DNA of 64,000 nucleotides from Acidimicrobiales bacterium (GTDB taxonomy: Bacteria > Actinomycetota > Acidimicrobiia > Acidimicrobiales > GCA-2861595). Below the pieces are notes generated by a model, which was given only the letters and a program-made list of their open reading frames with translations, was not told the DNA's origin and made no database searches. The DNA lies in contig JAUJNQ010000002.1 in NCBI GenBank assembly GCA_030448025.1, positions 442,354 through 506,353 on the forward strand, written 5' to 3'. Positions 62,931 to 64,000 of this stretch are shown here, piece by piece; the first letter of the stretch is position 1, and each line of letters opens with the position of its first letter. Position numbers and translations under genes: made by a program.

Positions 62931-63892
62931 CGGACGGCGTTGACGGTGACGCCGCCGACCCCCTCGGGCCGGGTGTCGGCCGCCTGCTCGTGCTTCTCGA
63001 CGGCAAAGGTGGCGGCGCCCAACCCGAGCCGGAAGCGCACGACGGTGGCCCAGAGGAGGGTGGCGCCGGCGATGTGGGCTCCCACCAGCAGTACGGGCAC
63101 GCCGGTGAAGTACTGGATGTAGCCGATGCCGGCCTGGGCCAGCACCACGGCCAGGAGGACCCTGCCCCGCTGGCGGACCTCGTCGGGGTAGCGGGCGCGG
63201 GCGAGCAGGACCAGCATGGCCACGACCATGGCCAGCAGGAGCATGGCGCCTGCGCCGTGGACCTGGGCCGCCCGGTGGATGGGCACGTCGAGGCGCTTGG
63301 CCTTCTCGTCGCCGCCATGGGGTCCGGCTGCGGTGACCACCGTGCCGAGGAACACCACCAGAGCTGTGGTGGCCAGCATGAGCGTCCCGAAGCGCCGGAG
63401 GTCAAGGCCGCCCTTGCCGTCCGCAGGGGCGGCGACCGGAGAGCGCGACGGCGTCGGCGGCTTGCCGGCTCGCCAGTGGAGGACGACGGCGTTGGCCAGG
63501 ATCACCATCGAGAGGAGGAAGTGGGCCATCACGAACGGGGGCGCCAACTCGACCTTGACGGTGATGCCCCCCAGGATGGCCTGGCTGAACACTCCGGCAA
63601 CCAGCCCCCACGAGAGCCAGACCAGATCCTGACGGCGAGGCGAGAGACGGCGAGAGCCCAGCACGGCCACGATCACCGCTACCGACACCAGCCCCGTGAT
63701 CATGCGGTTGACGAACTCCACCAGGGCATGGAACTGCAACGGGGCCACCAGGCGGCCGTCGTCACAATTGGGCCACTCCGGGCACCCGAGGCCTGACCCG
63801 GTGAGGCGGACGGCCCCCCCGGTCACGATGATGAACGCCAGCGACAGGAGGGCCACCAACGTGATCCGCCGGTAGGCCTCGGGTGACAACAC
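62927..63892 (-). CDS. ctaA: Heme A synthase (COX15/CtaA)
   Basis: The 321-residue, eight-helix protein has [28 protein letters not shown], conserved His in [10 protein letters not shown] and [10 protein letters not shown], with the paired Cys in LGCPEWPNC. It oxidises heme O to heme A for cytochrome oxidase. In actinobacteria it faces ctaB, which would fit the partial gene at 63986. The GTG at 63892 is the start. Confidence 0.92.
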   Translation of the reverse strand: MLSPEAYRRITLVALLSLAFIIVTGGAVRLTGSGLGCPEWPNCDDGRLVAPLQFHALVEFVNRMITGLVSVAVIVAVLGSRRLSPRRQDLVWLSWGLVAGVFSQAILGGITVKVELAPPFVMAHFLLSMVILANAVVLHWRAGKPPTPSRSPVAAPADGKGGLDLRRFGTLMLATTALVVFLGTVVTAAGPHGGDEKAKRLDVPIHRAAQVHGAGAMLLLAMVVAMLVLLARARYPDEVRQRGRVLLAVVLAQAGIGYIQYFTGVPVLLVGAHIAGATLLWATVVRFRLGLGAATFAVEKHEQAADTRPEGVGGVTVNAVR

Positions 63893-63985
63893 GGCCCTGA
63901 TCGTAAACGGTTCGGGGGTGGTCGAACTCCCGGTGAGAGCCCCACTTTGTCGTCACCCCGCGGCCAGCCGTAATGTGCCCTCTTG

Positions 63986-64000
63986 ATGGCCGCGTCGACG
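63986..64000 (+). CDS. First codons of a divergent gene, possibly ctaB
   Basis: ATG at 63986 opens MAAST before the window ends. A TAATGT (63971-63976) could be a -10 element nine bases upstream, a distance compatible with a leaderless transcript. Protoheme IX farnesyltransferase (ctaB) often lies divergent to ctaA, but five residues cannot identify it. Confidence 0.3.

Overview
The window is about 70 percent GC with strong G/C bias at third codon positions, GTG and TTG starts, and gene order typical of Actinomycetota. Two blocks match the two arms around the replication origin of Mycobacterium tuberculosis: rpmH-rnpA-yidD-yidC-jag-rsmG-parA-parB-cwlM-trxA-trxB-murJ-DUF6049-CCA transferase, and ino1-padR-DUF5318-ponA-rpsF-ssb-rpsR-rplI-dnaB. 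Gene content and protein style suggest a deep-branching, uncultured-type actinobacterium, possibly class Acidimicrobiia. That placement is inference.

Layout. 1-2559: dnaN (partial) and dnaA on the minus strand, with a short candidate oriC between them. 2855-8491: plus-strand origin operon, with a parS site just before parA. 8574-17726: minus-strand block (cwlM-like, trxA, trxB, DegV, murJ, DUF6049, GNAT). 17794-19185: CCA transferase. 19239-21763: methyltransferase, ino1 and padR. 21920-32828: DUF5318, two membrane proteins, ponA, panB, DUF192, rpsF-ssb-rpsR-rplI, and dnaB carrying an intein. 32829-35150: a gene-poor stretch with two decayed genes, one tRNA-Gly and dcd. 35153-40009: diguanylate cyclase, phosphoglycerate mutase and a Ser/Thr kinase. 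40143-44113: dnaK-grpE-dnaJ-hspR. 44320-44758: a frameshifted dtd. 44846-57285: a nearly complete purine cluster (purA D E B C S Q L F M). 57298-64000: HAD protein, DUF3817, ZnuA, Zur with a broken SmtB/ArsR neighbour, a Glu-Asp-Phe tRNA cluster, plsY, DegV, DUF2017, clpS and ctaA.

How the genes work together. The left part joins replication initiation (DnaA, DnaN, oriC), segregation (parS/ParA/ParB), RNase P, membrane insertion (YidC, Jag) and cell-wall control (CwlM-like, MurJ, PonA). The purine genes overlap by 4 bases at most junctions, so they probably form one translationally coupled transcript. Only the minus-strand genes at 50999-51427 and 53794-54639 interrupt them.

Most of the window is conserved housekeeping DNA, and I found no convincing new multi-gene system. 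The less ordinary signals are: a DnaB intein whose first LAGLIDADG motif lacks its Asp; a roughly 150-bp imperfect palindrome at the murJ 3' end; two adjacent minisatellites at rpsR/rplI with a long S18 tail; a parS site embedded in a translatable leader; a LexA-like box before dnaB; a cwlM product lacking amidase zinc ligands; and a His-rich 19-residue ORF before zur next to an ArsR remnant that keeps its zinc site but has lost part of its DNA-recognition helix.
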